Part shown: one piece after another, positions 32,093 to 43,485 of the stretch
Position numbering within the stretch: the first letter of the stretch is position 1
Layout: each line of letters begins with the position of its first letter
Assembly: GCA_025526935.1 (NCBI GenBank)
Contig: JAHLKD010000102.1
Location: 124,001-188,000, forward strand
Reading direction: 5' to 3'
Length of the DNA: 64,000 nucleotides
Source: Cladochytrium replicatum
Taxonomy: Eukaryota; Chytridiomycota; Chytridiomycetes; Cladochytriales; Cladochytriaceae
Program-made: the position numbers and the translations under genes
The notes under the pieces: generated by a model
Told to the model about the DNA's origin: nothing
Seen by the model: the letters and a program-made list of their open reading frames with translations, nothing else
Databases searched by the model: none

Positions 32093-35056
32093 ATGGGAAT
32101 GCTTCACGTCGCGCTGAGGGCACTCTTGCGGCGATCGCTTCTCCTCGCTATTGCTTGCACGGCTCTCCTCACACTCTTCATCTCACCGCGCTTGGGTTCA
32201 GTTTCGAGCTCAGGCGACAGCAAAGACGAACCTCGCACCGGCCACGATCCACAAACCTTACCACGTCCAACTCGACAGTCAGTTCCGCCTCGCTATGCTG
32301 TCCTTGCGGAACCGTCTGCCGAGGAATCTCTATTGGAGTCGAATTCTCGCAATAAAGGAGTTCACTCTCTCCCAGCATATCTTCGGAGCTCACAGGCGGT
32401 CTTTGAAACCACCGTCCACGAAACAAGATACTCCTTGCTTGAGTCAGATTCATCTTCACCCTTCGGAAACTGTATAGTGACTGCAACTCCCTCCTCCGCA
32501 CCTCCCACTCTCCATTCTTGCTCTGGCGACCAGCCCATTCATGCACAAACGCTCGTACATCCCGCTATGCTCCTCCACCCTTTCCCACGCCGAACCCTCG
32601 TACTTGGATTTCCGGAGGGCTCAGTTGCAAAAGAACTGCTCAGGCACTTTACACTCACTTCCATCGCTTGGGTACCGTGGAGTTCGGAGTCCCAGGGGAG
32701 CCGGAGGGATTTTGAGACGATTGCGTCGAGGTTTTCTCGAGAATATGTCAAGGCTTCGGGAGAGCATCCCGATCACGATGACTTGCTCGACCGAGTTGTG
32801 ATTCCTGAGACAGACTCGGTCAAGTCGTACCTCAGCGCGCAAGATACGACGACCTTCGACGTCATCTTTATCGACGCCGATGCAGTTCACTTGCTTCCAC
32901 TGGCAAGGTCGAAGCTACGTGCAGGAGGAATCGTGGCGGTTCCTGGGGGACCGGCATCGATGAGCGCAAACGGGTTCAAAATTAACGTTGAAAGCCCGGT
33001 GGAAACCGGTGTCGGTGAAACGCAATACACTGCTTTTTCGACCCTGATGCGAGAGTTCAAACATGTACACAGTGGAACAGCGTTCAGACCTTCTAGATCG
33101 GAGCTGTGGACGTACCATTACGCAACCGACTCGGATACGCTTCCGAACCCGACCACTGTGAGTATCGGATAAAAAATAATGACAAGCCTTTGGGAGTGTT
33201 TGAAGTGATTGTGAGATAAGCGCTACAATTTTTTGGCCCATTCACTAATGATCGGTAAATCTATTCGCAATAGCTTCATCCGCAGCTGGTGGACATCTGG
33301 ATCGCGCGCCGGATCACAGGAGAGCTATCACAATACGATGGCATCACGCATGCGCATGCGTTCAGCATCCCCGCATGGCTTCGAGCGGAGCTCAAGCATG
33401 CGACCTTTGTCGCCATCTCCAACGGCATATCTCAAAGACCCACTCCTCACTCACGCAAAGAAGACGATGATGTCGAGGACGAGGAGTTTGAAAACTTGTT
33501 TGGTCCGACGGTGCTGGAGACGCCAGACGGCACAGGGTACGAGCCGTATCTACATATTTCTTCGGACGAACTTCCGGCAATTACACCCCTCGGCGGGAGC
33601 TTTTTCAGCTACGACTTTTTCGGATGCGACACTATGGTGCTACTTAACTCGACTCTGTTGGAAAACACGTTGCGTAAGGGGTTGGAGATTGCTCATGCAC
33701 CAAGCGCCAAGATCTCAGTCACTCGGTTCCCGTCCCTTGCGAACGTGACCGAGATTGATCTTGATGATCTGGAAGATGAGGAGAATGAGAGCGCCCGAAT
33801 GTCCAGAGCACCGGCAAAGCACCCTGCCGTGATTCTTACAGCTACGTTTGATGGCGGGCGTGGTGACCGTGGCCGCATTCCCATCGTTCAGGTACCTTTC
33901 GGTAGACGCTATGAATGTCAATTCGTGGGTTGCAATCGACGAGGTTGTACTGTACCTGGGCGATGAAGCGGACGCCGCCAAAACCACAGGGTCGACGCGT
34001 CGACGAGGTACCAACATCGAAGGAGGGCGATCTTTTGACGGTTTTGGGGACGACGCAGATGAAGAGGACGAGAAAGTGGATAGCTTTGAAGAGGACAGGA
34101 TCGAGGAACTTATGGAGACGAGGGCGGCCGACCGGGCACGACTCCTGGCGGCTGCACCCAAACACCCAACCGAGAAGGAGCTGAAGCTCCTGTGGAGAGT
34201 TCTCCTCGACACCTCCACGCATTCGTCTCCCGCTTCAGCCCGATTCATGCATAGTGCCGCGTACGCATTCTCGGGAACATATTGGACTCATCCATTGATC
34301 TCGGCACGAAAAGAAGGGGCTACGGCTGGGACGGGGCAATTCGCGACAGGGCTGATCAAGCAAGGGGAACCTGTGTTTTCGGGATACATCGAAGAGTCGC
34401 TGCGAAGCGGATCGATCGAGCTCGTCGGGCTTCCAGCGTGGAAATCCGAGTTCCTTGGCCATATGTCTGAGATGGTCGAGGACGACGTGTATGTCGCACC
34501 CATGATGTATGAGACGGACATCTCGTTCTATACGAATCACGGCTGCGATCCGACGGTGTGGTATGGTCGTGGGAAGGACGACAAGGCGGCTGCTGTGAAC
34601 GCATTGCACGTGCAGAAGGCGGCGGGGTATATGATCGAGGCACTCGCACATTATGGACCATACGACGTCATGACGGCGCGAAAGGACATGCATGAAGGGG
34701 ACGAGGTGACGTATGATTATGCGACTGTGGATGCAGACGGTCCAGAGTCTGATTTCGTGTGTGGATGCGGATCGTCGATGTGCAGACACAACGTCACACA
34801 TAAGGACTGGGACACGCATCCAGAGCTGGTCGATAGATATGGAATCGAGCATTTTATGCCTCACATATCGAAGCTCATACGTGCGAAGGAGAGACGAGGC
34901 GCTAGTGTTGTGGATGATGGGGCGAGGAGGGAGGTTATCCGTGTGGACGATCAGGAGAGAAGGGAAAAAGCTGATAAAAGCGGTTTTGTTGGAGCAGCGA
35001 TTAGGCGGAGGGTGATTAAGGCGAAAGGAAGAAAGCGTAGGAGCAAGACCGCTTGA
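32093..35056 (+). CDS. Membrane-anchored aminopropyltransferase-like + SET domain fusion
   Basis: Three exons (32093-33157, 33274-33862, 33906-35056) give 934 aa. A signal-anchor helix lies near residues 15-32 (SLLLAIACTALLTLFI). Residues about 65-400 resemble the spermidine-synthase/PABS fold: HAQTLVHPAMLLHPFPRRTL, LGFPEGSVAKELLRH, FDVIFIDAD, LRAGGIVAVPGG and then YDGITHAHAFSIP. The canonical GGGDG loop is altered to GFPEG, so true polyamine synthesis is doubtful. From about residue 680 to 850 there is a SET domain: GTGQFATGLIKQGEPVFSGY, FYTNHGCDPTVWY, DEVTYDYAT and a Cys cluster CGCGSSMCR. A basic tail follows. The second intron (43 nt) is the least certain; without it the two halves are in different frames. 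I infer one gene because the frame is open throughout and no second promoter gap exists. Confidence 0.72.
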
Positions 35057-36020
35057 CCGACTGAATGAACGCTTTAATGGACTGTCGCATATTATTTTGG
35101 GGGTTGACGCTTTTTGGTATCTTCACTTTGCAGAATAAACATTTTGAGGTGTTTTCAATCATATCAACACAATGGCCCATGTTCCAAATTTCAAGTTGTA
35201 AGAGCCAGAACGAAAAACATATGGTGTTGAAGGATCAAGCAGCGACGGTTCTTTTTGGGCGATTTGAGCCACAGATCTACTTTCTGCGAGTACCGGCTCA
35301 GTTTCAATGCGTTCGGTCGCACCTTCTCAATTGCTTGTTCCGTTGCCTGTTGGATCACTTTAACTTTGTTCACTCTCTCCTCCCTCTCTTTCTCGCCCTT
35401 GGAATCTCCTCGGCCGCAAACTCTTGTTCCACCATCTCCGCTTCACCAATGAGTTCCAGAAAACCGACGCAGTGGACGAAAATGCAGATCATTGAACTGC
35501 ACTTCGAACTGGACCCAAATGTTAGGACGCACGAGGAAGACTAAAGTACGCTCCGGAGAAGTGTATGCACATAGCATTTCCACCATCTCCAGCATTTGTG
35601 CTCATCTTGTGATGTCCTCGTTCACCAAATAACTAACGAGTTTGGGAGAGTCAGTGGGCTTTCTGAAGGTATGGATGTGTCAGCGGAACCTACTGTATTA
35701 TTGTGACAGTGGGTTATGTGCCAGAATCATCACGTATGAATTGGTGTGATCAATCGTTTTGGGAAGAAAACTTAGTTTTGATGAGCGTACAGGTGAGGTT
35801 GCGTTTGAATCTGACATTGTTTGTATTGTGCGCTCAGTCAAGGCCCTCATCATTTACGGATCATACTTTGCCTGCATCTGCATGGCACCGCCCCCACATG
35901 GCAAAGAAGATGGTAAGACAACTAGAGTGCCTAGATACACTATTCCACCTACGGCGCTATCTATCCCAAACCCGACGAACAAAGTACTGCCTGGCGAGGT
36001 CCCGTTTCCCATAATTAAGT
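35057..36020. other. Gene-poor 1-kb spacer
   Basis: No gene with motif support. A Lys/Gln-rich minus-strand stretch at 35191-35410 (VKVIQQATEQAIEKVRP and on) could be a helical peptide, but it has no start or splice partner that I can place. Confidence 0.35.
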
Positions 36021-37179
36021 TCATTTCCACCGCAGCTCAACGACTTCTCTTCGCACTGTCTTCTCCTTCGCGAACACGGTCCGCGCCTCAAAGTCCGAAA
36101 CGCACTCGTTCAAGAACAAAGGGAGTGTTCCCGTGCAACCAAAGTAATTCGTTTTGGCCCCGATCAATCTGCAAGAAAACATAAACTATGAGAAAAACAT
36201 ACTTTCAAGAGTGAAATCTTCATTCTTTTTACATTCTTCCGGATTTCTTGAGACCCGATTTGAGTGCCGCGAGGAGTGGTTTGTGGTACGCGGATTCGTA
36301 GATTGTTTCTGACGTCAATATCAAATCGAAGAGAGCTTCTTCCCCACCAATTTGGCGCATGGAGTCGAAGACAGGTGGGAATGTGGACCACTCACCGCTC
36401 CAGAAGCGGGCCGGGACGGCGGAGAGTGAGGATGGGTCGAGGGAAGTTTCGAATGGTGTTGGTGTGTCGTCGTGGGGTCTGTGTGTGGAGTTGAGGAGAA
36501 CGTTTGGAATGGTGAGAAGATGGATGACTTCGGCGTTCTGAGGGATAGTTAAATGTTAAATGGAGCAAATGCTGGGGTGGTGCGGAGAAACGCACGTAAT
36601 CTTGGAAGTGAACCTCTGCTCCATGCATTAGACAGTATATCCCTGGTAAGCCGGACCCGCAACCAAGCTGGAGTGGAGTCAAATGGTTCAATGCTAATTC
36701 ACGGGCTGCTGATGCAATGCATTACCTCGAGGACACGAAGTCCACGCATCCAATCACCGCCTCGCACTTTCTCCTCCTCCCGAAGGACGTGCAGCAAGTC
36801 TATTGCACATTCCCAGGTCTTCAAACCACCTTCGTAAACCCCTGGGATCAAATCGGTGTTCGATGCTATTGCGGTGCCGAGGGAGCTGGACAATTCAGGG
36901 CTGTCTGACACCGCAATGTCAAATGCAGCGTCTGCTACGGAGCGTTTGTAAATCCGAAGCGGCGTCGGAGGGAGTTGGATGGATTCGGAGATGAGGGTCA
37001 GACTCGGTTGCTGTCAACAAAGTTTAGACAACACCGGTTACTATGTGGATGCTATTTACGGCGGTCGGGGTTATTTCCGTTGCTGGGAAGCGAGCAGCGC
37101 GAGTTTGTGCAGTTGGGTCATCGTCAAGCGACCCAACAGTCTCGTTGTTGCCGTCCTCGCTGAAATCAAACCTGAACAT
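36021..37179 (-). CDS. HPM1: Protein-histidine N-methyltransferase (METTL18/Hpm1 family)
   Basis: Five exons (37060-37179, 36726-37010, 36596-36667, 36233-36537, 36021-36168) give 309 aa. In yeast and human, the family methylates a histidine of ribosomal protein L3 (uL3) and affects translation. The start MFRFDFSEDGNNE matches the short acidic N-terminus of the family. DLIPGVYEGGLKTWECAIDL near residue 90, LGCGSGLPGIYCL (SAM motif I), VHFQDYNAEVI, FWSGEW and FDLILTSETIYESAY follow. GRILIGAKTNYFGCTG forms the last strands, across an intron that restores the I residue. Every intron joins family-conserved blocks. The cell compartment is expected to be cytosol and nucleus. It diverges from the chorismate-lyase-like gene. 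Confidence 0.93.
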
Positions 37180-37273
37180 CGAGAGATAAATTTTTCGTTG
37201 ATTTCGTCACAACAGAAAAACGCGGCGGTGCACAGCACAAGCGAATCCCACCACAGCAACAGAACAGAGGGAA
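37180..37273. promoter_or_regulatory. Very short divergent promoter
   Basis: Only 94 bp separate the start codons of the METTL18 homologue (-) and the chorismate-lyase-like gene (+). Both promoters must overlap here. No TATA element stands out. Confidence 0.5.
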
Positions 37274-38099
37274 ATGGGGACTGATCTCGATAGCACGGGC
37301 GGAGAAGCGGTACAGCGGCCAGACACGCCCCGCCAAAGAATCCCAAACCATTTGGTAACGCACTGCGCGATTCGTTGCTGTCACGGCTTTTCCCGAAACT
37401 GATCGTTTCTCGGATAATCAAATAGGGCGACCTTTTCTCCTCACGCGAAACAACGACAACACTCCCACCAGGTTTCTCTCCGCTTGAACGTATCTTGCTT
37501 ACTGCAAACGGAAACGTCCAGCGAATTCTAAGGTGAAGCTGTGGTTGATTGGTTGGAAGTGATGTAATCCTTGCTGACAACGCATACCTCTAGCGCGTAT
37601 TTCAATTCGACGGTGAAGGTGCAGATCATATATAATGTTCTGAAAGATCCGGGGCCAGGTGCCCTTGAGCGGTTGCCAGTGTGCTTCAAACGTGAGGTGG
37701 ACATTATCTGTCGCGAAAAGGTAAGCAGTTGTTTAAGATCCGGTTAGAGATGGCATATTCACCTTTTGAGTATGCAAGGTGTGCTGCCATGCGACGAGCA
37801 CGATTACGATATCGAATGCGGCCTATGTATCGCTCGTAACGGAAAAGGGCGTCGGGATCGGTCAGCTCTTCCGGTAAGACTTGGAAAACTTTGATGTATT
37901 TGAATGACATCTAAGATTTCAATTCCAAAATTGCAGATATTTGAACATGCTTCCCGAGTTTGAGTTATTGGATCTCGGAAGGAATGAGAAGGGATTCTGG
38001 CGAAGATATGTGCTGTGTAGCGAAGGGATCAGCTGTGAGATCCTCGAAGAGTTCCCTCACGATCTGTTTGATGCGTCGCTCTTGGCTGGTGTGCCATGA
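37274..38099 (+). CDS. Chorismate lyase/UTRA-fold-like protein
   Basis: Five exons (37274-37354, 37426-37532, 37594-37720, 37779-37873, 37937-38099) give 190 aa, a typical length for the fold. Bacterial chorismate lyase (UbiC) removes pyruvate from chorismate to give 4-hydroxybenzoate for ubiquinone; related UTRA domains bind ligands. The diagnostic start is visible: GFSPLERILLTANGNVQRIL followed by SAYFNSTVKV, matching the family's L.RILLT.DG.VT..L.AYF pattern. KREVDIICREK, ISNAAYVSLV, FELLDLGR, FWRRYVLC and CEILEEFPHDLF continue it. The Glu before FP is where the catalytic Glu of UbiC would be expected. The CDS was built from open stretches in different frames, all joined by GT-AG introns. 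No targeting signal is obvious. Function is inferred from weak, pattern-level similarity. Confidence 0.7.
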
Positions 38100-38347
38100 T
38101 CTCAACCAGGCAGACCAACTTTTTATTAAATTAAGATTATTTTGAATCGTTCAAAACTCAAATCGATACAATAATGCAAGCAACCGCCTTCCGTTATGGT
38201 GATCCTCCGCTTTCTTTGCGGATGAATGGGATGATATCATCTTTTTCTCCCAACCGAATAAATTGCCCATAAATTTGTGTCGCTGTGCATTAATTACCCA
38301 AAAAAAAGTAAATCTCAGATCGATTACCGAACGAACTCTCCCAGGTC
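38100..38347. promoter_or_regulatory. Upstream region of the acyltransferase gene
   Basis: About 250 bp between two co-oriented genes. It should hold the 3' UTR of one and the promoter of the other. No element was recognised. Confidence 0.35.
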
Positions 38348-40048
38348 ATGATGCCATCTGCTATCCCAGACAAGGTGGAAAACTCCGAAAAGGCGCAATC
38401 CGTAGCTTTTACAAAGACCGGCTACCTTACTGGGGCCGACAACATCTTCCTCCGCGCTGAACACGATGCCGTCACCATCAACGTTTCCGGTGAGTCAGAC
38501 CTGAGAAGACTAGCCTTCTCTTCTCGTCTCATGACTTTGAAGGGCTTTACTTTTTCGAGCGATCTTTGCCCTATGCAGACCTTCGCGAGACCATAAGACA
38601 ATACGTGGACCAGTCCGACTATTGCAGCAAAAAGCTCCGATGGCCCAGCGACTCTGCCGTTCCGAGCTCCTCCTTCCTCACCTGCCCTCAATGGGTCCCC
38701 GCCGTAGTAAACCTCGACGACCACATTTTGCGCGTTCAGCTTCCAGCTCCGGGAACCAAAGAGCAGCTCCAGCAGCTAGTGGCGAACCACCACAACGACC
38801 CGTTCGACTTCAACCTCCCCCTGTGGAATGTCGTCATTTACGAAGGATACGATAACGGGACAAAGTCCGTTGTGATGATGCGAGCACACCACATGATTGG
38901 CGACGGGCAGGCTTTCGTTCGCCGTCTGATCGAGTTCGTCGCCTCCAAGGATCCGAAAACGGGAGAAAAGCAGTCAGTGGATGAAATGCAATACCACGCA
39001 GGTCGCGTCGAGACCGAAGCGCATTCCACGGACTCTGTCCAAAACGCCGTCCTCCGAAAAACCTCCTCAAAGCAAACCTCTGCTTTGTCCAACTTTGTGG
39101 CCTCATTCGTCTACACGCTCACCATGCTCATCGGGTTCTTCAACTACCTCTGGATTCTCATTGACCTTTACTTTATCTCTTCACACACAATGTTCATCCG
39201 ACCCACCCAATCCAAAAAGCGTCAGGTCGGGTGGTCCACGCTCGTGCAGCTGGACCAGGTCAAACAGGTCAAGAATGCGCTGCACTGCACCGTCAATGAT
39301 GTGCTCACTGCGTGCGTTGGAGCGGCGATCGAACGGCATGTGCGGAACAAGGGTCTGAAAGTCGACCCGGCGATGTGGTTCATTATCCCCACTTCATTAC
39401 GTCCGCCCACCGACACGTCGATCTCGAATATGACGTCGGCGTACTTGCTCCGTGTACCGTGCTCCGGTGCGGACTCAGTTAAGCGCGTGAAGGATGTTCA
39501 CAAGAGGATGAAGAGGCAGAAAATGTCGCCGGAGCCGTCGGTCACGTTCAGCGCGATCTCGCTCGGTTTCGCATTCCCTAACTTGATCCCGGAGGTATGG
39601 CTGGGAGAATGTGATTATTAAGAATCGTTTTGCTGAACTTGATTGAATAGTGGATGATGCAGTGGGGAAAACGCAAGTTTGAAGTGGTCCTCACCAACGT
39701 CCCCGGCCCCGCCAAAGAGATTCTCTGGGCTGGTGAACCCATGGATTCCATCGTGGCCTTCATCCCCCAAGGTAACATCTTATCGCTCGCCCCGCTTTTT
39801 AATTAATTTAACCCATAATAGCCCACGCAAACGGAATCGGCGCGACTGTGTACACATACAAAGGCCATGTCACCGTCTCGATCTGCCTCGCCGTTGACGA
39901 TCCGAACGCAACGCCTTCCCAACCGCATCCAGCCGACGCTCTCTATGTGTCTGGCTCAGCACAGGCGATTGCGGACGAATTCGATACCGTGTTCAAAGAA
40001 CTTTTGGAAGAGAGCAGGTCGATTGTCGAGTCCAGGAAAGACCGCTAA
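38348..40048 (+). CDS. Wax ester synthase/diacylglycerol O-acyltransferase (WS/DGAT) family
   Basis: Four exons (38348-38489, 38543-39594, 39651-39771, 39822-40048) give 513 aa. These enzymes transfer acyl groups from acyl-CoA to fatty alcohols or diacylglycerol. The catalytic HHxxxDG motif is present as RAHHMIGDGQAF near residue 160. It is preceded by NDPFDFNLPLWNVVIYEGY, the conserved PLW block. A hydrophobic segment (about residues 225-250, FVYTLTMLIGFFNYLWILID) suggests membrane association. The C-terminal domain shows TVNDVLTACVGAAIERH (the ND...A block), FIIPTSLRPP, FEVVLTNVPGPAKEIL and IGATVYTYKGHVTVSI, the usual structural elements. Substrate choice cannot be read. The start could be either of two adjacent Met codons (MM). 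Confidence 0.9.
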
Positions 40049-40839
40049 CGAGATTGTTCGCCGTTTGCTTTTATTGTTGTTTGTGCCTCTTAAGAGCTTT
40101 TCGAAATTTGATACATTATTTTGGCTTTGACTTCATGCACTCGTGCACAGCACTGGCCTTCACACATCGGCAAACAATTCCACATGATGGAACAGGTCGC
40201 CCAAACGGGATCCGTGCTAAATATGGGGACACCAAAACCAAGTTGATGTAGACTTTCTCTGGAATTTCAATCTCACCGCTCATGTCGACGATCTCATATG
40301 CGAGCGCGACTACGGAATACCGGCCATCTGATCAAAATGTAAACAACGAGAAGTGCACATCAATGCGTCGACATCTTTCTTTCAAGATTCTACAGCCATA
40401 TCTGGAAGACGATGTATACATCTCGTGCATTCTCTGAGGTGTTTGGTGGGATTTTGGGCCGTCGCTGTAACACCACCTGACGTTGGCACGCTAGTTTTGA
40501 AAGATTAAGGTAAGGTACTCGCGAAATAAACGTTAAGGCGACCTTACGTGATCGATGAAAATGATCGAACAAAAAGGTTGAATGTTGACTTCGATGTCCC
40601 TGCCAGCTGTTGATTTGGAATCTGGGGCGAATCTCTAGCTCTTCATGTCGTAAGCGTTAGAGTTGCATTTCATTTCAATCAAGGCAAAACTGCATTTGTA
40701 TAATGTGATGATGCAAAACATGGGCTCATTGGACTTTGGAATGAAGTGTGTTTGCAAACTGTACTTTTACACAGAATTCGCAATTTGTAAATAATAACGG
40801 GCTAAATAACAATTATAAAGGTAACTAGCTTAGATGTTT
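40049..40839. other. Intergenic spacer
   Basis: About 800 bp of AT-rich sequence downstream of the acyltransferase. Nothing recognisable on either strand. Confidence 0.4.
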
Positions 40840-41610
40840 TAGATGACCTTCTTGGCCAAGAAGATTTTCCTGATTACGAACCTGATTCTTCCTCTGAACG
40901 ATCAGAGAATGAATCTGATGATTCTGCTGAGGAAACCAGAGATGCAATGTGGAAACGACTTGAGTACACAACATTGCAACATGCGATCTCTACCAATCCG
41001 GTCGCCTCCTGTCGATCTTGATGATTTACGATTGGTTAACATTGAATCGATTGGAAATAAAAGACTTTTAGTCATTACCAGTTACATGCTTGGCAAAATG
41101 GTTAAACTCTATTAGACCCTGCTACTACAGATTCATTTGGTTCACCACATTTTGTGCGTAATTTCCGATGGCACGTATGACGCAAGCTTTCATACACAAC
41201 AGAAACAGACTCCTTTGGTCTCTCGCACCTGGTGTTCCGATGACAATCTGTGATTACAAGGCTCAATTTCTATGAGGCTCCCATTCTTAATGATATTATT
41301 CTTGAAAAGATTGGTTTTCAACAAATAATCCCTGTGTGAACTAGTACACTTGGACACTTTCCTTGCTTGCTGATGAACTTACAAATTCAAATTCTGCTCA
41401 CGACACTTCTACCAAATTCATGTCTACTCGAAAGCTGTTGGGCAGCGTGCAATTAAAAAGAAGAAATTGAAGTTGAATCAACCTATAGCACTGCTCTCCC
41501 CAACATGCGAGAACTGATAGACTGCTTGCCAAGGCTAAGGTCTATTCGAAAATCGATCTTCATTCTGGTTTTCATCAATTGGAAGTTCAGGGCCATCGGC
41601 TGAGGGCGAC
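40840..41610 (+). mobile_element. Decayed Ty3/gypsy-type retrotransposon fragment
   Basis: Broken frames carry pieces in the order expected for gag-pol. An acidic stretch (DYEPDSSSERSENESDD) comes first, then LLVITSYMLGK. LDPATTDSFGSPHFV near 41118 resembles the aspartic-protease DSGAT motif with its surroundings but has lost it. LPNMRELIDCL near 41498, a frameshift, and AKVYSKIDLHSGFHQLEV near 41538-41596 resemble the reverse-transcriptase block A..FSK.DL.SGYHQ. Many stops and shifts occur. No LTRs, RNase H or integrase were found, so it is an inactive remnant of a fungal element. Confidence 0.65.
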
Positions 41611-41701
41611 GTAATTATAAGAGTGCGTGAAGCTTTCATTCTTTAGGGATCAAGAATTGCTTTCAATCAAAACGTATCCAAACTTCACTATCCTTTTCCT
41701 T

Positions 41702-42100
41702 CTACATCAAAAATGGCTTTAAATCAAAGCTGATCCACACCCACATATCGTCTTCCTTGTACCCGAGCTTTTCGTAAAGCCTTCTTCCACACGGTTGTTC
41801 GCAGAAACAAACAACATCACCTTTCCGGCTTTCCTTCCTCAAATGCTCTACGTGTAGCTTCGGCTGTACATCCCATCCCGAAGCCCTTTCCGCGCCGCTC
41901 TGGGTCTGTGTAAACCGGACCGACCCTGGCCACACCCTCGACCTCCAATTACGGACGATACAAGCCGAAAAAAACTGATTTTCCTGTATCATCAGCTGGA
42001 ACGGCTAATGCCCCAATAAAAGTCCCCGCCAAAGGTGTGTTTTTGGGTGCGAATGTAGGAAATTCACACGGAACTAAATGGCTTGGCAAATCTGAATTAA
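41702..42100 (-). pseudogene. GNAT acetyltransferase remnant
   Basis: The minus strand reads RVGPVYTDPERRGKGFGMG near 41925-41870, the acetyl-CoA-binding block of GNAT enzymes. TAEATRRAFE follows, and after a frame change, RRLYEKLGYKEDDMWVWISF. A stop interrupts the sequence upstream (GLYRP followed by a stop, near 41949), and the two conserved blocks lie in different frames with no good intron between them. Its 5' end would run into the BUD13 start on the other strand. I take it as a truncated, frameshifted pseudogene. Confidence 0.6.
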
Positions 42101-43263
42101 ATGTCTTCCAGCCTACAGGATTACCTCGCACAGCGCTACGGGCCGGCGGGCGGGAGCACCGACAAGCAAAAGAAAAAGAAGAAGACTGGATTATCATCGA
42201 AAAAGAAAAATGCAAGTGCTTCGTCGGCGACGATTATCATCGATGAGGATGGGGAATTCGGACGATCAAATCGAGTGAGAAGAGATGTAAACGATGAAAA
42301 AGAGCTCGAGGAACAGACATTGCTTGAGAAGCGTGCGGAGGCGCTTGGAGTCTCGCTTGAAGAGGCTGAGGATTTACCTCCAGTGACGATCGTGGAGGAT
42401 GGCGGGAAGGGAGACGCGCCAAGTTTTTCGACGACGAATTGGACGACATTGGAAGGACAGACTTCGTCGTTGATTGTAGATAAACCAAATGCACAGAATA
42501 GTGAGAGAAGGACAGGGCGGGAAGAGTCTGCGAGTCCACCACCAAGAACGACAAGAAATGAATCGGGATCTCCTCCACCACCGAGACGGAGGGCGAGGGA
42601 AAGATCAGAATCTGGTTCTCCACCGCCGCCTAGAAACGGTCGGACGAGGGCGTCTTCGGGATCGCCACCGCGTCGTCGAGCCCGACTAGCATCACATTCA
42701 CCCGAACCAGAACGGACATCCGCACGATCCCCGTCTCCCGATGCAACCGTGCACCGTGACCGTTTCGGTCGCATCCGGGATATGAAAGCCGAGCAAGCCG
42801 CACACCTGGCCTCCGAAGCACGACTCGAAGCAGCGCGCGCGTCGCTTCTGAAGTACAAGGGTGGGCTATCGCAGTCGAGACAGGTGGCAGCGCTCGGGGA
42901 GCGGCTTCAGAAAGAAAGCGCGCGGCCGCTTGCGATCTACGCGGACGACGCGGAGAGGAATCGGGAGCTGATGGAGAAGGAACGGTGGAATGATCCGATG
43001 GCGGGGATGGTGAGGACGGACAAAGGGCGGAAGAAGGACGTGTGTCCGTTCCAGACGCCACCGAACCGGTTTGGGATACTTGCAGGACATCGGTGGGATG
43101 GGGTGGATCGGTCGAATGGGTTTGAGAACAAGTATTTCCGGAGCAAGAACGAGCGGATAGCGTTTGCGGATGCGGCGTACAAGTGGTCCACCGAGGTGAG
43201 CTGCAATCAATCAGATCGGGGATGGTAGATGGCTAACATTCGATTCATTCCCAGGACATGTAA
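42101..43263 (+). CDS. BUD13: BUD13 homologue, pre-mRNA splicing RES complex
   Basis: Two exons: 42101-43195, and a tiny 9-nt last exon 43255-43263 coding Asp-Met-stop. Together they give 367 aa. Bud13, with Snu17 and Pml1, forms the RES complex that aids splicing and nuclear pre-mRNA retention. The start MSSSLQDYLAQRYGPAGG and lysine tract match the family's DYLKRYLS...KK opening. The middle is an Arg/Ser/Pro-rich disordered region with repeated SGSPPP and RRRAR units. The conserved C-terminal domain has RDRFGRIRDMKAEQA, NDPMAGM, PPNRFGILAGHRWDGVDRSN and YKWSTEDM. The final EDM, invariant at the family's C-terminus, is only obtained by splicing to the 9-nt exon. Confidence 0.95.
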
Positions 43264-43485
43264 CAATGAACTGTTCATGTGGAGCAGTGACCTGTTCACA
43301 ATGACTGGCGATTAACGACTAACTACACAAATTTTCATTATTTTCTAAATGCTAAAATTTTATCATATCATCATATCACCCATCTTCGTGATCCAAATCG
43401 TCCGTCACCGAACAGACGAGGGCCTTATCAACGCCAACCCGCCCCCCTGTCTTTCCTTCCACTCAGGTGCCGACCTTTGTTTCAA

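Noticed and set aside
33863-33905. Considered a frameshift or gene boundary between the aminopropyltransferase-like and SET parts.
   Set aside because: A 43-nt GT-AG intron in the right phase gives one continuous 934-aa frame, and there is no promoter-sized gap. The intron is short, so this remains the weakest junction.
35191-35410. Lys/Gln-rich minus-strand frame that looks like a coiled coil.
   Set aside because: No start codon, splice partner or family similarity; base composition alone can explain it.
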